From: Lodderomyces elongisporus
Lineage: Eukaryota > Ascomycota > Pichiomycetes > Serinales > Debaryomycetaceae
Length of the DNA stretch: 64,000 bases
Assembly (NCBI RefSeq): GCF_030384665.1
Contig: NC_083675.1
Span: 1,670,001-1,734,000 of the forward strand
Direction of reading: 5' to 3'
Positions 21,885 through 32,878 of the stretch are shown one piece after another (position 1 is the stretch's first letter; each line of letters opens with the position of its first letter). Position numbers and translations under genes: made by a program. The notes under the pieces are model-generated. The model was not told the origin of the DNA. It saw only the letters and a program-made list of their open reading frames with translations, and did not search any database.

Positions 21885-24800
21885 CTCGATCTGGTTTGCT
21901 TTCTCTTTTATTAGTTTTGGTGTTTAATTTGTTTTTTCTTGAAATGAATAAAAAAAAAACAACAACAACAAATGGATATAGATTAATTTATTTTTGCTAT
22001 ATGTTGCAAAAGTAGAATAAAATTGTTGTTATAAAGTTGAGATTTGTGGGAAAAGGGTGCGGAGGGGGGAAACTTTTCTTCTCAATGTAAATAACAAAGT
22101 CTTGATTCAAATAACTTGTTGGAAAAAGCTAAATAAAGAAAAAAAGAAAAGAAATGTTAGTATAATTTCAATTTCGATTTTAATCCCTGAATGAAGGTTT
22201 GTGAAAGCAAATGGTTTATTCGATAAGAAAGAATGCAAATAGAGACCTCACTCAACTCTTCTCTCCTTTCCTCCTATGCGCAATTTGCACTGAAATTTTT
22301 CTATTTTTTTTTTCAATTCTCTCTTTCTTTTCTCTCTCCCTTCCCCCACCCAACTTTTGTGCAACATTTTTTTTTTCATATCACCAAAGCAGAAGCAAAA
22401 AAAAAAAAAAGATAAAATTTCTTTTTTAATTTTTTCACGCACACTCGCAACGTCTGCTCGCGCAAGAAGCAATGAGTAATTTGGGATATGGCATCTCATC
22501 GCGGTTAATTCTTGGAGAAGAATGTAAAAAATTGGTTGATCTTAGAAGAAGAAGGAAAGAAAGAAAGAAAGGAAGGAATATCTTATCGCAATAACCAGAC
22601 CATGAAATGTGTTTAATTAGGAGCGGTTTTGGCATTTGCAAGGCCATATACTGGATAAGTTGAGTTTTGCTCGTAATTCCTCTAACTGACACATCTTCCA
22701 TCAATGGCACAAATCTTTTTAAAAGGGTTTTCTCAAACGCAATAAATGGAATCTTAGTACTAAAAAAGCAGAATAATAAAAGGACATACCACTACCAAGG
22801 TCGATTGTAAAGATTGGCAAAGGTGACAATGAAGGTGGGGCTACTTAGAGGAAGAGAGAGAAAGAAAGAGAGAGAGAGAGAGGAAGAAAATAAGAAGAAG
22901 GAGGAAGGAAGAAGGAAGAAGGAAGAGAGAGGAATAAAGAAAGAGAAAATAAATAATGATAGAAAAAGAAAGGTGTTTTAAAAAATAAACGGCAGTTTGC
23001 ATCCCTTTTATATTTCGCAAGCTCATCTCAAAATTCAATTTTTTTTTCCTTTCCTTTCACCTACCCCGAAGAAGGAAAGTGAGAAGAAGTTACCAAGAGA
23101 CACAGAAATAAGGAAGCAATTTTTTTTCTTTTTGCGTCCGTTGTGAAACTCGCGGTAGTGGGTATTAAGGATGATGGTGAGGATGGTGATATAATTAACA
23201 TTGCAGGATCTCTATTTGTAGTGTAGTGACTCAGTAAGTAGTTTTATGGAACACAAACAAACAAAGACTCAAAATTAAAAAGTGAAAAATAAAAAATAAA
23301 AAAATTTTCACTCACACAACTTACTCACACTCACTCACACATTCATTTTTGTCCCCATCAGTAGTAGTAGGAGTCAATTTATTGTTTGTGCAATTGAACT
23401 CACTGCTTCAAAAAGTATGGCTACTTGTCTCTTTTGTGTACGCGTGCTTGGTGTTTTTAGAGTCATCTCTATCAAATAATCAAGTATGTGCTCTACTACT
23501 ATACATCAAGAAGTACGTCACTCTTGTTGCAGAATTGTGAAAAAAAGAAAACAAAAGAAAGGACATACCATAAATATATATATATAGACAGAGAGAGACA
23601 AACACGCATACTTGTACCTCGCCTGCCCTTGCCACTCTTTAAATTCTTTTTCACTATTTTCATTTCTTAGTTTTTTGGTGGGTGGAGGGTGCGGGCGAGG
23701 GAAGAAGTTGTTGAGGTTCATTTCTCTCTGTTCATTTCTCTCTGTTCATTCCTACTCATACTCTTGTAATCGTTTTACTTAAAGATGCAAGAACTTGATA
23801 TAACATGATGATGAATGTGATTGTAGCTTTTATGCAATTGCAGAGAAATTCATCCTTTTCTTTTATACTAATACTCTTATAGTGATGGTAGAATTTCTTC
23901 TGTTATTGCAAATAGTTACAAAGTGATCACAATTATTGATCTACTTATTTATCATCCTCTAAATTTTTCCACTGCATTTGGTACCAAAAAAAAAAAAAAG
24001 AAGACAACAACACCAAACTGAGTCTTTTACTTTTTTGCTTTCCTTGCTTTTTTTTGCTTTTCAACATAAACCAATCCAGTGCCAGCTGTCATCAGTTCGA
24101 CTGCTTACGTGTCGCAAGATCCTCAAGAAACCAATATATTGGCGTTAGTACCAAAAAAAAAAAAAATTATTCCGTTTTGTTTTTTGTCTTATTTTATTTG
24201 ATTTTATTTTTCCATTCTTTAGTGTGTAAAACTTGCATTGGTTGGAATACAAAAAAAAAAAATTTAAATAAAGACCCAAAATAAATATATGGAAAGTTTA
24301 GTCTCTACAACTTGTTGTATCTTTAGACACCAGTATTGAGAACAAACTAAAAACAGTAACAACAACAGTTACAACAACAACAACAGCAAATTTTGGCCAG
24401 ACTTTTCAATAACTAGAAACAGTTCTTTGGTTCATATTATACAAAGCTCCGCTTTGCTCTAGTTGCGTAGTAAATTCGGAAGATTATGCTTGTATATAGT
24501 TAAAGTTTGAATGGGTAAGTAAACTAGAAATTTTTTCAGAGGCGGGATAGATGGAGACGAGGGGGCACGTGAGCAAGCATTTTTGCAAAGCCACCCCAGA
24601 AGAAAGGGAAAAAATAAAAAAAAATTTAAAATCAAATTTTAGTAGATGATGGATTGGTGCGACATACGCATCGTGTAGGTTCAACCAGTAAGTGCCTCAA
24701 GACCAGTAGGACCAGCAAGTTACTAAACCAAATTCCACCAAATTCCACCAAATATTACCCATCAGCTTGCCTCACAATTACCTTTTCTTTTTCTTTTGCT

Positions 24801-25104
24801 TTTTCTTTTTCTTCTTCTTTGATTGCATATTATCTGCTTTCTCTCAAGCACTTGGTCAAAAACCCATTGGCTTGGTTTTTAGTATCCTTTAAAATATAAC
24901 TCAGCCACAATACCTTGTTTCTCCTTGACCTTCACACACTCAATCCATACACATCCCACAACCAACGCCAACTTTGAATGCATCTGTAACAACTAGCAAA
25001 ACAAAAAAAAAAAAAGAAAAGAAAAACCAAATCATAATCAAACAAAACAAAAGAAAAGAAAAGAAAAGAAAAGAAAATAGTATAAACAGATTTCAATCTT
25101 CAAT
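21885..25104. promoter_or_regulatory. 3.2-kb divergent spacer between URA2 and TRK1
   Basis: This is an unusually long divergent spacer. It holds many homopolymer and microsatellite tracts: GA-rich near 22850-22950, TA near 23575-23586, and a (GAAAA)n tract just before TRK1 at about 25050-25077. It also has a Gcn4-type TGACTCA at 23227-23233 and a CACGTG at 24566-24571. ORFs up to 91 codons occur, but they start at non-ATG codons or are built from low-complexity sequence. No intron-exon pair or tRNA was recognised. Confidence 0.5.
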
Positions 25105-28100
25105 ATGAACTCTTTCAGCAGACTACGAAAGCGCTTTAAAGAACGACGTTTCCATTTCGAATTTGGTTTACATTTCAGAAACTTTATCCATCGAGTAGTG
25201 TCTGCTGTATATCCATATGCAAAAAAAGTCCTACCCAACTTCCGTGCAGTCCATTATTTTTATATTTTGTCATGTGCCATTATAGGATCCATCCTTGTTT
25301 ACCCAGTAAAAACAGCCCGTTATATTGATATCTTGTTTTTAACGAGTGGTGCTTCAACACAAGCCGGTTTGAACACGGTGAATCTTGTGGACCTTTCACT
25401 ATATCAACAAATTGTACTATTCTTGTTGGCTTCACTCACCACCCCCATTTTCATTCATGGTTCTTTGCTTTTCGTGAGATTGTACTATTTTGAGCGTCAT
25501 TTTGATAATATCAAAGAGAAATCCAAGTTGGATTTCAAGATGCGAAGGTCCGCCACATTGGCAAGAACACGATCCGGGACTTCCATGGATTCAACACGTG
25601 TAAACACAAACAACAACAAGGGGTTGGGAATCTACGATCATGAAAAAGAAGCAGATACTTCAGGCTCACCGCAGTCTTCAACCCTGACTAATAAGCACGC
25701 AGGCAGTGCTGATACCAATAATGACGTTGAGCATATGACGGAGCCTTCAGACGATGAGAAAGATGTAAACGAACGATTGAATCACAGAAGAGACGCAGAC
25801 GAAGAGGAGGATGTTGAAACTTATTCTGCTGGACAGTATAATAGCCATAACAACAATAACAAGAGCAACAACAATAAGAACGATAAGAACGATACTATCA
25901 ACAATATCAATAGTAGTAGCAGCAAGACCCAAGGAATCAAATTTGGTGCTTTGCCTCACCCGCCAAAAAGAAAGAAATCAATAGACCCAGAGGATATGTT
26001 GAGATCCATCAATATGTTGCAGGAGAAACAAAAACAGAAGCAAAAGCAAAACCCACACAGTATTCAATTTGTAAACGTTAGCTCGCCGAGTCGCGAGAGA
26101 AGAGAACAAGCAGATCATTCGAATTACAATAATGATCATCATCATCATCATCATCATCATCAAATGCACAATAGACTGATGGACCATGAGATTAGTTCAA
26201 AACATGGAGAGTTTAGCCACGATGACGTTAATAATGATGATAGCAACAACAACAACAACAACAACAATGACAATAATGACAGTCGTATTCACCATGATGA
26301 TGATGATGACGATGACGATGACGATGATGTGCTCATCATCAAACCACCAAATGAGGTTGAACATTTTGGTAGCCACAATTCAATTTTTACTAAAAAGCAC
26401 AATCACTCTACTCTTCATTTTAAAGAACCCATTATGAAGAAAAAGTGGTTACAAGGCGGAGTTAATGCTAGAAAACATTATCGTCCATGGACAAGCAAAT
26501 TGAGGAAAACATTTTCAAATAGGCGGTTTTCGACTGCCTCGAGTGACATTGAAGATGACGATGCTTCCATCGATTCCGAACATGATATGTCGCATAGATC
26601 AGAAGACGATGGGGATGGTGGCGATCAAGATGAAGATGAAGAAGACGAGGCTGAAGATGCTGACGATGAGAATGACGATGATGACGATGGATTATCTGAC
26701 GCACATTACGAAGATGAAAATGCTATAACTGAAGACGATGATGATGAAGAAGAAGAAGAAGATGATGATGATGAAGACAGACGCAGAACAGGTAGCTCGA
26801 GGCATAAGGTAAGATCCACTAGCAGAACAATACATCCAACGCAGAGTATCGGTCTGAATGATGTAGAACTAGGCAACATCAAGTACTTGAATGCAAAGCC
26901 AGCAAGAAAATCCGGTAAGACAAAAACCCCTGCTAGAAGAAGGAGAAAACGAAGATTTGATGTGAAAAAAATCAAAACGCCCAGTTTGTACCCATCATTG
27001 TCGAACCATAGTGGAGCAATAAGACCGACAAATACTAGCGAGTCGACACATTCCAATGGACTTTCACGTACAATGAGTGGGAATTATCTATCTTGGACAC
27101 CAACCGTTGGGCGAAACTCCACTTTTATTAAATTGACAGAGGAACAAAAGGACGAACTAGGAGGTATTGAATACAGAGCAGTGAAATTATTAATCAAAAT
27201 TATTGTCATCTACTATCTCGGTTTTCATATTGTTCCTGGAATCATGTTTATAATCTGGGTTTATTGTATGCCAAACTACAAAAAGATGTTAGATGGTCTT
27301 TCCATTGTCCCCGCTTGGTGGGCATTTTTCACCATGAGTTCCTCATTTAACGATTTGGGGTTCACGTTGACTCCTGACTCGATGCTGTCCTTTAACCAAA
27401 ATGCCTTTGTACAAGTGGTGAGCTCTTTTTTGATTGTTATTGGAAATACCGGGTTCCCTGTATTTTTGCGGTTTATTATATGGGTGTTGTTCAAGACGGC
27501 AAGGCCATTGTCTCTTTACAAAGAATCATTGGGCTTTTTATTGGACCATCCTCGTCGTTGTTTTACTTTATTATTTCCACTGTTGCCTACATGGTGGTTG
27601 TTCTTTATCTTGGTTGTCTTGAATGGTTTTGATTTGGTGATTTTCTGTATTTTGGACTTGAGAAATGCAATTTTTGATGGTATACCAATGGGCTACAGAG
27701 TGCTTAATGGTTTGTTCCAGGCTTTTTGTACACGAACATCAGGGTTGTCAATTATGGATTTGTCTCAACTTCACGCGGCAACATTGGTGAGTTATATGAT
27801 CATGATGTATATCTCGGTGCTTCCCATTGCCATCTCTGTGAGAAGAACCAATGTTTACGAAGAGCAAAGTTTGGGTGTGTATGCACCAGACGAAGGAACT
27901 AAAGAAGCTGATGAAAAAGTTCCTGCAAATTATGTCGGTGCACACTTGCGGAATCAACTTTCCTACGATCTATGGTATGTTTTCCTTGGTTTGTTCATTA
28001 TTTGCATTGCTGAGGGACATAGAATTCAAAAACAGGATATCCGTTTTCTGGTTTTCCCAATTTTGTTCGAAATTGTTAGTGCATACGGTACTGTTGGTAT

Positions 28101-28533
28101 GTCGCTTGGATACCCCGACTCCAGTACTTCGTTGAGCGGACAGTTTAACGTTATATCAAAGCTTGTCATTATCGCAATGATGATTCGTGGAAGACATAGA
28201 GGCTTGCCATATGCAATTGACAGAGCTATAATGTTACCAGATGCCGATATGAGAAGACACGATAGAATGCAAGAGAATCATGCTTTGAAAAGGCATCAAA
28301 CTATGGAAAGAACCGGTACTTTGGGCCGCGTTGCTACAATGACTGGTAACCCCATGGACGGAGGCCATAATCTATTAACTCGTGTTTTAACTAATGTCAA
28401 TGACTTTATAGATGCCAGAAGGAGAAATAGTGCAGCTCAGTCAAATTTCGACGAACCAAGCGATAGTTCTGAAGAAAACTCTATCCATGCTGTTGATCCA
28501 CATTATCACGTCACAACTGTCGACCATGTATAG
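25105..28533 (+). CDS. TRK1: Trk1 high-affinity potassium transporter
   Basis: The 1142-residue plasma-membrane protein has the four membrane-pore-membrane repeats of Trk/HKT transporters. The first pore loop is TSGASTQAGLNT (about 79-90). After M2 comes a very long cytosolic loop (about 130-690) with poly-His near 345-352, poly-Asn and several Asp/Glu runs. The remaining pore loops are SSFNDLGFT (about 746-754), TRTSGLSIMDLS (about 876-887) and SAYGTVGMSLG (about 991-1001). Each pore carries the filter glycine. Family blocks LGFLLDHPRRCFTLLFP and RRTNVYEEQSLG are present. It drives K+ uptake and so affects membrane potential and salt tolerance. The short C-terminal tail is hydrophilic. The start ATG (25105) is the first in a long purine-rich leader. 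Confidence 0.96.
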   Translation: MNSFSRLRKRFKERRFHFEFGLHFRNFIHRVVSAVYPYAKKVLPNFRAVHYFYILSCAIIGSILVYPVKTARYIDILFLTSGASTQAGLNTVNLVDLSLYQQIVLFLLASLTTPIFIHGSLLFVRLYYFERHFDNIKEKSKLDFKMRRSATLARTRSGTSMDSTRVNTNNNKGLGIYDHEKEADTSGSPQSSTLTNKHAGSADTNNDVEHMTEPSDDEKDVNERLNHRRDADEEEDVETYSAGQYNSHNNNNKSNNNKNDKNDTINNINSSSSKTQGIKFGALPHPPKRKKSIDPEDMLRSINMLQEKQKQKQKQNPHSIQFVNVSSPSRERREQADHSNYNNDHHHHHHHHQMHNRLMDHEISSKHGEFSHDDVNNDDSNNNNNNNNDNNDSRIHHDDDDDDDDDDDVLIIKPPNEVEHFGSHNSIFTKKHNHSTLHFKEPIMKKKWLQGGVNARKHYRPWTSKLRKTFSNRRFSTASSDIEDDDASIDSEHDMSHRSEDDGDGGDQDEDEEDEAEDADDENDDDDDGLSDAHYEDENAITEDDDDEEEEEDDDDEDRRRTGSSRHKVRSTSRTIHPTQSIGLNDVELGNIKYLNAKPARKSGKTKTPARRRRKRRFDVKKIKTPSLYPSLSNHSGAIRPTNTSESTHSNGLSRTMSGNYLSWTPTVGRNSTFIKLTEEQKDELGGIEYRAVKLLIKIIVIYYLGFHIVPGIMFIIWVYCMPNYKKMLDGLSIVPAWWAFFTMSSSFNDLGFTLTPDSMLSFNQNAFVQVVSSFLIVIGNTGFPVFLRFIIWVLFKTARPLSLYKESLGFLLDHPRRCFTLLFPLLPTWWLFFILVVLNGFDLVIFCILDLRNAIFDGIPMGYRVLNGLFQAFCTRTSGLSIMDLSQLHAATLVSYMIMMYISVLPIAISVRRTNVYEEQSLGVYAPDEGTKEADEKVPANYVGAHLRNQLSYDLWYVFLGLFIICIAEGHRIQKQDIRFLVFPILFEIVSAYGTVGMSLGYPDSSTSLSGQFNVISKLVIIAMMIRGRHRGLPYAIDRAIMLPDADMRRHDRMQENHALKRHQTMERTGTLGRVATMTGNPMDGGHNLLTRVLTNVNDFIDARRRNSAAQSNFDEPSDSSEENSIHAVDPHYHVTTVDHV

Positions 28534-28836
28534 TTTATCTTAATTTAATTTATTTATTTTTCTAATATATCGAGAAAAGCAAGTTAGCATTAGTCAAGAA
28601 TTTTTTCATTTTATTTGCGTGGATACTTTATCGGTTTATTTTAAACTAAATTTATTTGACTTGACCTTGATCTTGTTTATTTCTTTCTAGTATTTTTCTT
28701 TTTAGTATTTTTCGTTTATTTTCATTTACTATTTATTATTTATTTTCTTCGATCTTTTAATTCCCTCTTAAATCTACTGGTCTATAGATATACATATAAA
28801 CATACATATAAACATACATATAAACATACATGTAAA
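28534..28836. other. Convergent 3' spacer between TRK1 and IMP4
   Basis: The 303-bp AT-rich spacer contains three perfect copies of the 12-mer ACATATAAACAT at 28792-28827, just beyond the IMP4 stop. No gene is seen. Confidence 0.6.
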
Positions 28837-29694
28837 TTACAAATAGTTTTTCCTATTTGCTGTACGGATGAATCTCCGTACTTGCCATTCGACGTCAGCG
28901 TCCTTATTATCGGGCAATCCCAACCTGATCTCGTACAACTTCATTTCAAACCTTGGTCCAATCTCGCTGATTTCCACACTATCCTTGGTTCTGACATATA
29001 CATGGTGCCTTACGCTAATAAAATCGTCATTGTTGACAAAAGTTATTACTCTCGAAGAGTCTCGCTTGACACCAGGCGGGAACAAGTGTTGTAATATTTT
29101 CACAACTCTTTTACCCAAGGCTGTATTGAAATTCTCAAAGATCAAATGAGGGTAAGATTCACTAATGTTTCCCAAGTTAGGTAAATCATGTCTCAATTTG
29201 ACATTATGTAGAGTGAAAATTGCAGTGGGGCCATGTGGGAAATGACTCACGGTGAGCGAAGTTGGAACACCTCTGTGCTCATGCAATATTATCAAGTCTG
29301 AGATCTGAACACGCGTACATGTCTTGACCAAGTCGTTGATGATGTAGTTACCTCTATTCAATTTCAAACTATTGGGGAACATGAGTTTAATTTCTTTGGA
29401 AAACTGTAGCAATCTCACACTAGGGTCTCTTGATGTGGTAATTATGACCTTTGGGTCAGAAATTCCTGAAAGTGCACTATACTCATCATCGATATCAAGT
29501 TGGTCCTGTACACTCTGGTCGTAGATGAAATCTCGTTGTAACTTGTCATCCTCCGCTAATTCTTTCGACAATGGTTTCCCCAGCGCTAATGCAGCTTTAA
29601 GTTGCTGACGCTTCTCAGTAAGTGAGGACTCTTGTAGTTGCAAAGCCTTCCGGTATAAATACTCTCTTCTTTCTCTTGCTTGCCTTCTAATCAT
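28837..29694 (-). CDS. IMP4: Imp4, U3 snoRNP / SSU processome Brix-domain protein
   Basis: The 285-residue protein (S. cerevisiae Imp4 is 290) opens [20 protein letters not shown], the diagnostic Imp4 N-terminus. It continues with [22 protein letters not shown] and a Brix domain at about residues 80-265. Brix hallmarks include [53 protein letters not shown] and [20 protein letters not shown]. It ends [17 protein letters not shown]. With Imp3 and Mpp10 it promotes U3-pre-rRNA pairing in the nucleolus. The ATG at 29694 fits the family start. Upstream, a GATGAG (29882-29887) and an A-tract followed by TTT at 29946-29954 resemble PAC and RRPE elements of ribosome-biogenesis genes. Confidence 0.96.
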   Translation of the reverse strand: MIRRQARERREYLYRKALQLQESSLTEKRQQLKAALALGKPLSKELAEDDKLQRDFIYDQSVQDQLDIDDEYSALSGISDPKVIITTSRDPSVRLLQFSKEIKLMFPNSLKLNRGNYIINDLVKTCTRVQISDLIILHEHRGVPTSLTVSHFPHGPTAIFTLHNVKLRHDLPNLGNISESYPHLIFENFNTALGKRVVKILQHLFPPGVKRDSSRVITFVNNDDFISVRHHVYVRTKDSVEISEIGPRFEMKLYEIRLGLPDNKDADVEWQVRRFIRTANRKNYL

Positions 29695-30560
29695 TTGGAA
29701 TTTGTTGTTCTTCTTTTCGTATGACTTTTGTTGGCTGATGTACCTGAAGCTGATATATATATATATATATATATATATGTCTATATTTATATCTGTGTCT
29801 ATATTTTATTGTATTTGTATATGTGAATATGTGTATGTACGTACGTCTGTATAAAAAAGACGATGTATCAAGAATGGTCGAGATGAGAAGAGGGCCGCAA
29901 TTTTTTTGGAACAATCAGAAAAAAAAGTGCGCAAAAAAAAAAGAAAAAAAATTTGGTGTGATAAATTATATACACTTTGTATAGTACATCCGACTTTACA
30001 TTTTTCTGTGGAGTGCATTTCCACCCCTTTTTTTTTATAGAGAGTTAAAACAGATGAGAGATATAAGATGAAAAGCAAAGTTTCGATTATCATTGCGGTG
30101 CAGTTCTTACGTAGCTAACATGTACTTCGTAGGTTTTGATTGGTGCCCGCTGTATAAACCCGATTGTCTTTTTTTTCCTTTTATTATTTGTTTGTCTTTA
30201 ATTGGCAATAATGCTATGAACAGGGAAGATCATGAAGTTCACCACGACTTTAAACTGCCGTCTTCTTTTTTTCTTTTCTATTCTTTTCTTTTCTTTTCTT
30301 GTACGTGCCACTTTTGAATTTTCTTTTCGTTTTGAATTTGCTTTTCTCTCTATTCCGTTTTACCATTAATTTGGTCACTTGAATTTATAGGTGAAACTCG
30401 TCATGTATATACTCGTTGTTGATCTTTATAGAATTTGGAGCAAATGGCATTTTTGTTGAATAAAAGAAAACATTTTTTGGTCCAATTTATATTCAAATGT
30501 AACATAGTCTTCGGTTCATTACTCTTCCATTCATCATCAAACGTTCACTATCTTTCTTCT
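29695..30560. promoter_or_regulatory. IMP4 promoter and APS1 3' region
   Basis: The 866-bp spacer includes an (AT)13 tract at 29753-29778 in the probable IMP4 leader, a PAC-like GATGAG at 29882-29887 and an RRPE-like AAAAATTT block at 29946-29954. The part near APS1 is T-rich 3' sequence. No gene is seen. Confidence 0.55.
29753..29778 (+). repeat. (AT)13 tract upstream of IMP4
   Basis: A perfect 26-bp AT repeat ends 59 bp before the IMP4 start codon. Confidence 0.9.
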
Positions 30561-31022
30561 TCAAACAAGAATTTTTTCAAACTCATCCATGTTCTCCAAC
30601 TCATCCTGCTGGCTCACTCTTTTCAAAACCTCTTTCTTTGAACTTTCTTGAATATGTCCATCGATCAATAGTTCATCAAGCACGTGGTACGCCTTATCGA
30701 ACCCGAATATAATGTCCAATTCACAAACGTTGCCATATATCTTATCCATCTGTTCAACAAATCGATGTATAATTTCTAGCCCGAGCAACTCGTTATCATC
30801 ATTATCTACACCAATGACAAAGAATAACGAGGCATATCGACGATAAATGACCTTTGAGTCTCTATATTCCAATACGTTGCACATTTTGGCTCTTCTCGAG
30901 AGTATAATGGTAGATAACTCCCTCATAATCTTGGTCTTTTGTTTCTGCGGCATGGTTTCGTACCATTTGGATAATCTTGTTTTGCCTTGTCTTGATATGA
31001 GAAAGAGGAAACGAATACCCAT
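30561..31022 (-). CDS. APS1: Aps1, sigma subunit of the AP-1 clathrin adaptor
   Basis: The 153-residue small adaptin (S. cerevisiae Aps1 is 156) has the hydrophobic first strand FLFLISRQGKTRLSKWY, then REL...ILSRRAKMCNVLEYRD, KVIYRRYASLFFVIGV, LEIIHRFVEQMDKIYGNVCELDIIF and the typical end block ESSKKEVLKRV. The KMCN(V/I)(L/I)EY and YGNVCELDIIF blocks are those of AP-1 sigma rather than AP-2 or AP-3 sigma. AP-1 sorts cargo at the trans-Golgi and endosomes. The gene starts 7 bp from a 26-bp AT repeat, leaving a very AT-rich leader. Confidence 0.93.
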   Translation of the reverse strand: MGIRFLFLISRQGKTRLSKWYETMPQKQKTKIMRELSTIILSRRAKMCNVLEYRDSKVIYRRYASLFFVIGVDNDDNELLGLEIIHRFVEQMDKIYGNVCELDIIFGFDKAYHVLDELLIDGHIQESSKKEVLKRVSQQDELENMDEFEKILV

Positions 31023-31028
31023 GCTGTA

Positions 31029-31054
31029 ATATATATATATATATATATATATAT
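31029..31054 (+). repeat. (AT)13 tract immediately upstream of APS1
   Basis: A perfect 26-bp AT repeat begins 7 bp upstream of the APS1 ATG on the minus strand. It has the same length as the tract upstream of IMP4. Confidence 0.9.
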
Positions 31055-31239
31055 GTTTTTAACTAGTAGGAGAAACAAAAAGCAGCTATTGATGCAATAG
31101 TTTATAATGGAGTTTGGTGAAGGTGATATTTGATGTTGTTCAACACTGTAAACCGATGCTATTTTTTCTTCTGCTTTTTTTTTAAAAACAAAAGAAATTG
31201 TTTTTGTTGAATTGAATGATTCGTTTGATTTTAATGTCG

Positions 31240-31252
31240 CTGTTGTTGCTGC

Positions 31253-31286
<34 letters not shown>
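31240..31286 (+). repeat. GTT-type trinucleotide microsatellite
   Basis: About 15 near-perfect TTG/GTT triplets, with two GCT variants at the left end, lie in the APS1/KTR spacer. Confidence 0.85.
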
Positions 31287-31287
<1 letters not shown>

Positions 31288-31711
31288 TCTTGTTGTTGTT
31301 CCGTTTTCAAGAATGAACCCAACCGCGACTTTGCAGTTTCATTTCGACGCTGTGCCGCTCATTCCCCTTCCACTACTACCTCATGTTCATTATCAACAGA
31401 AAAAATATATGTTCTGTTATGAACCCAGAACATGGCTATCGTTTGTTCCAGATTAGTAGTTTCCCTATGTTTTTCTATTCTTATTCATTAATTCTATATT
31501 TACAACATCAAATTGCAATAAAGTAAATGATTCGGATACAACTAATGTAAAGATAAAGAGTCCAAAAAAACAAAAAAAATTAAAAGATTGTTACAAATTA
31601 CAAAACAAGTAGAAATTATAAAGAAAACTAATAGAAAAGAAAGTAAATAAATCAAATGAAGGAATAGTTTCAAATGTCTAGACGAAACTACTTTATTCAT
31701 TTTTTTTTTCA

Positions 31712-32878
31712 CTAACTATTTAAAAAGCTCATAATGAAATTGATACAACTGAATCTTGCATCCCACGTGACATCTTTTTCCTGATCACAAACACATCTAT
31801 TTTTGACGTAGATTTCTGAGTCCAATGGACATTGAGTATAGGGTGGATGGTAATAACCAACTTCGTCAAACCAATGAAGATCTTGCTTGTCAAGAGTCAA
31901 CATCATTCCAATAGTGTGCACAGGAGCGTCTCCCCATCTTTCATAGAAGAACCCTCCAAGCCTATCCAAATACTGGAAAAATTTGTCATACTCTGGGTTA
32001 TCAAAAGCATCTACGCGAGCAATTTCAAAGTTGGACCAGAAATGACACAAGTTGTAATACCCATCGTCATTCATCAACATGGGTAAAAGCTTGGGTTTCA
32101 ACTTATTGTCATTGATGTAGCTTACAACATGTGTCCATAAAGTTGGTATTGTTTCCATGTACTCAAACAAGGAAATCACAAACCCATATTTCTTGTTGTT
32201 TTGCTTCATAAACCGGAAAAGATCGTTATCAATATCACAATAGAGCTTGATATCCGGCTCGATCCTCCAGTAAAACTCGTATCGTCGTACCATTTCATGT
32301 TTGTAAAAAAAGCCCGAGTAGTATCGACACATATGTCTATAAGATTCCGACCGACCATATGGTATCTTGATTGAAAAATTCTCCCGCAAATCGGTAGCTG
32401 CTGTTATGTTTAGGTGCGATGGATATGACCACTGCTCCTTAGCAATCATCCCAAAGTTAAGCTTGCCATACTCAACGTAAGAGCTTATCAAGTATATAAA
32501 CTCGTCAGAAAACGGCTCGTCATTGAGAAAAGTATAGTCGTAATGGTATTTCTTATTGAATCTATCTTCAACATTCTGTAGCACTTCCAAAACTGAAAAC
32601 ACATCGGAATTTCGACAAAGCATGACAAAAGTCGCATTTTCTCTATCATAAGTCTCCACTGCCTGCTTTTGGATGCTTAGATTTGTTTTTTGATAGTCAC
32701 GGTGGTGGTTGTGAAGAAAAGATTTAAAGTCGCTATCATTGTGATAAATGTATATTTCCTCATCAAAGACATTGTTATTGGCTTTGATGCTTTTCCATGA
32801 TGATATATTCAGTACCACATTGGAGTATCTTGCTATTAAAATGGCTGATACCACCAAAAAAAGTTTTCCAATATGCAT
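31712..32878 (-). CDS. KTR/KRE2-family mannosyltransferase, short form; 5' end possibly frame-shifted
   Basis: The 388-residue frame encodes a GT15 Golgi mannosyltransferase: ENATFVMLCRNSD (80-92), YRHMCRYYSGFFYKHE (180-195), FYWRIEPDIKLYCDID (202-217), YNLCHFWSNFEIARVD (275-290) and FYERWGDAPVHTIGMM (311-326). It is compact and lacks the 290-380 insertion of the paralogue at 7557-9260. From the ATG at 32878 the hydrophobic anchor begins almost at once (residues 6-17) and is interrupted by Arg. An upstream ATG at 32981, with a stronger AAAAATGA context, opens a 68-codon frame overlapping this start in another frame. One base fewer in the A7 tract (32856-32862, + strand) would fuse the two into one longer type II protein. 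So the annotated N-terminus is doubtful, although the catalytic domain is intact. Confidence 0.85.
   Translation of the reverse strand: MHIGKLFLVVSAILIARYSNVVLNISSWKSIKANNNVFDEEIYIYHNDSDFKSFLHNHHRDYQKTNLSIQKQAVETYDRENATFVMLCRNSDVFSVLEVLQNVEDRFNKKYHYDYTFLNDEPFSDEFIYLISSYVEYGKLNFGMIAKEQWSYPSHLNITAATDLRENFSIKIPYGRSESYRHMCRYYSGFFYKHEMVRRYEFYWRIEPDIKLYCDIDNDLFRFMKQNNKKYGFVISLFEYMETIPTLWTHVVSYINDNKLKPKLLPMLMNDDGYYNLCHFWSNFEIARVDAFDNPEYDKFFQYLDRLGGFFYERWGDAPVHTIGMMLTLDKQDLHWFDEVGYYHPPYTQCPLDSEIYVKNRCVCDQEKDVTWDARFSCINFIMSFLNS

Larger units (their letters stand above)
31023..31711. promoter_or_regulatory. APS1 promoter and KTR-family 3' region
   Basis: The 689-bp spacer contains an (AT)13 tract (31029-31054) abutting the APS1 start, a GTT/GCT triplet tract at about 31240-31286 and A-rich sequence. 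The GTT tract creates a spurious Leu-rich frame. No gene is supported. Confidence 0.5.

Noticed and set aside
22435..22710. 91-codon minus-strand ORF upstream of URA2
   Set aside because: It starts at GTG and its hydrophobic part comes from a GA-rich tract.
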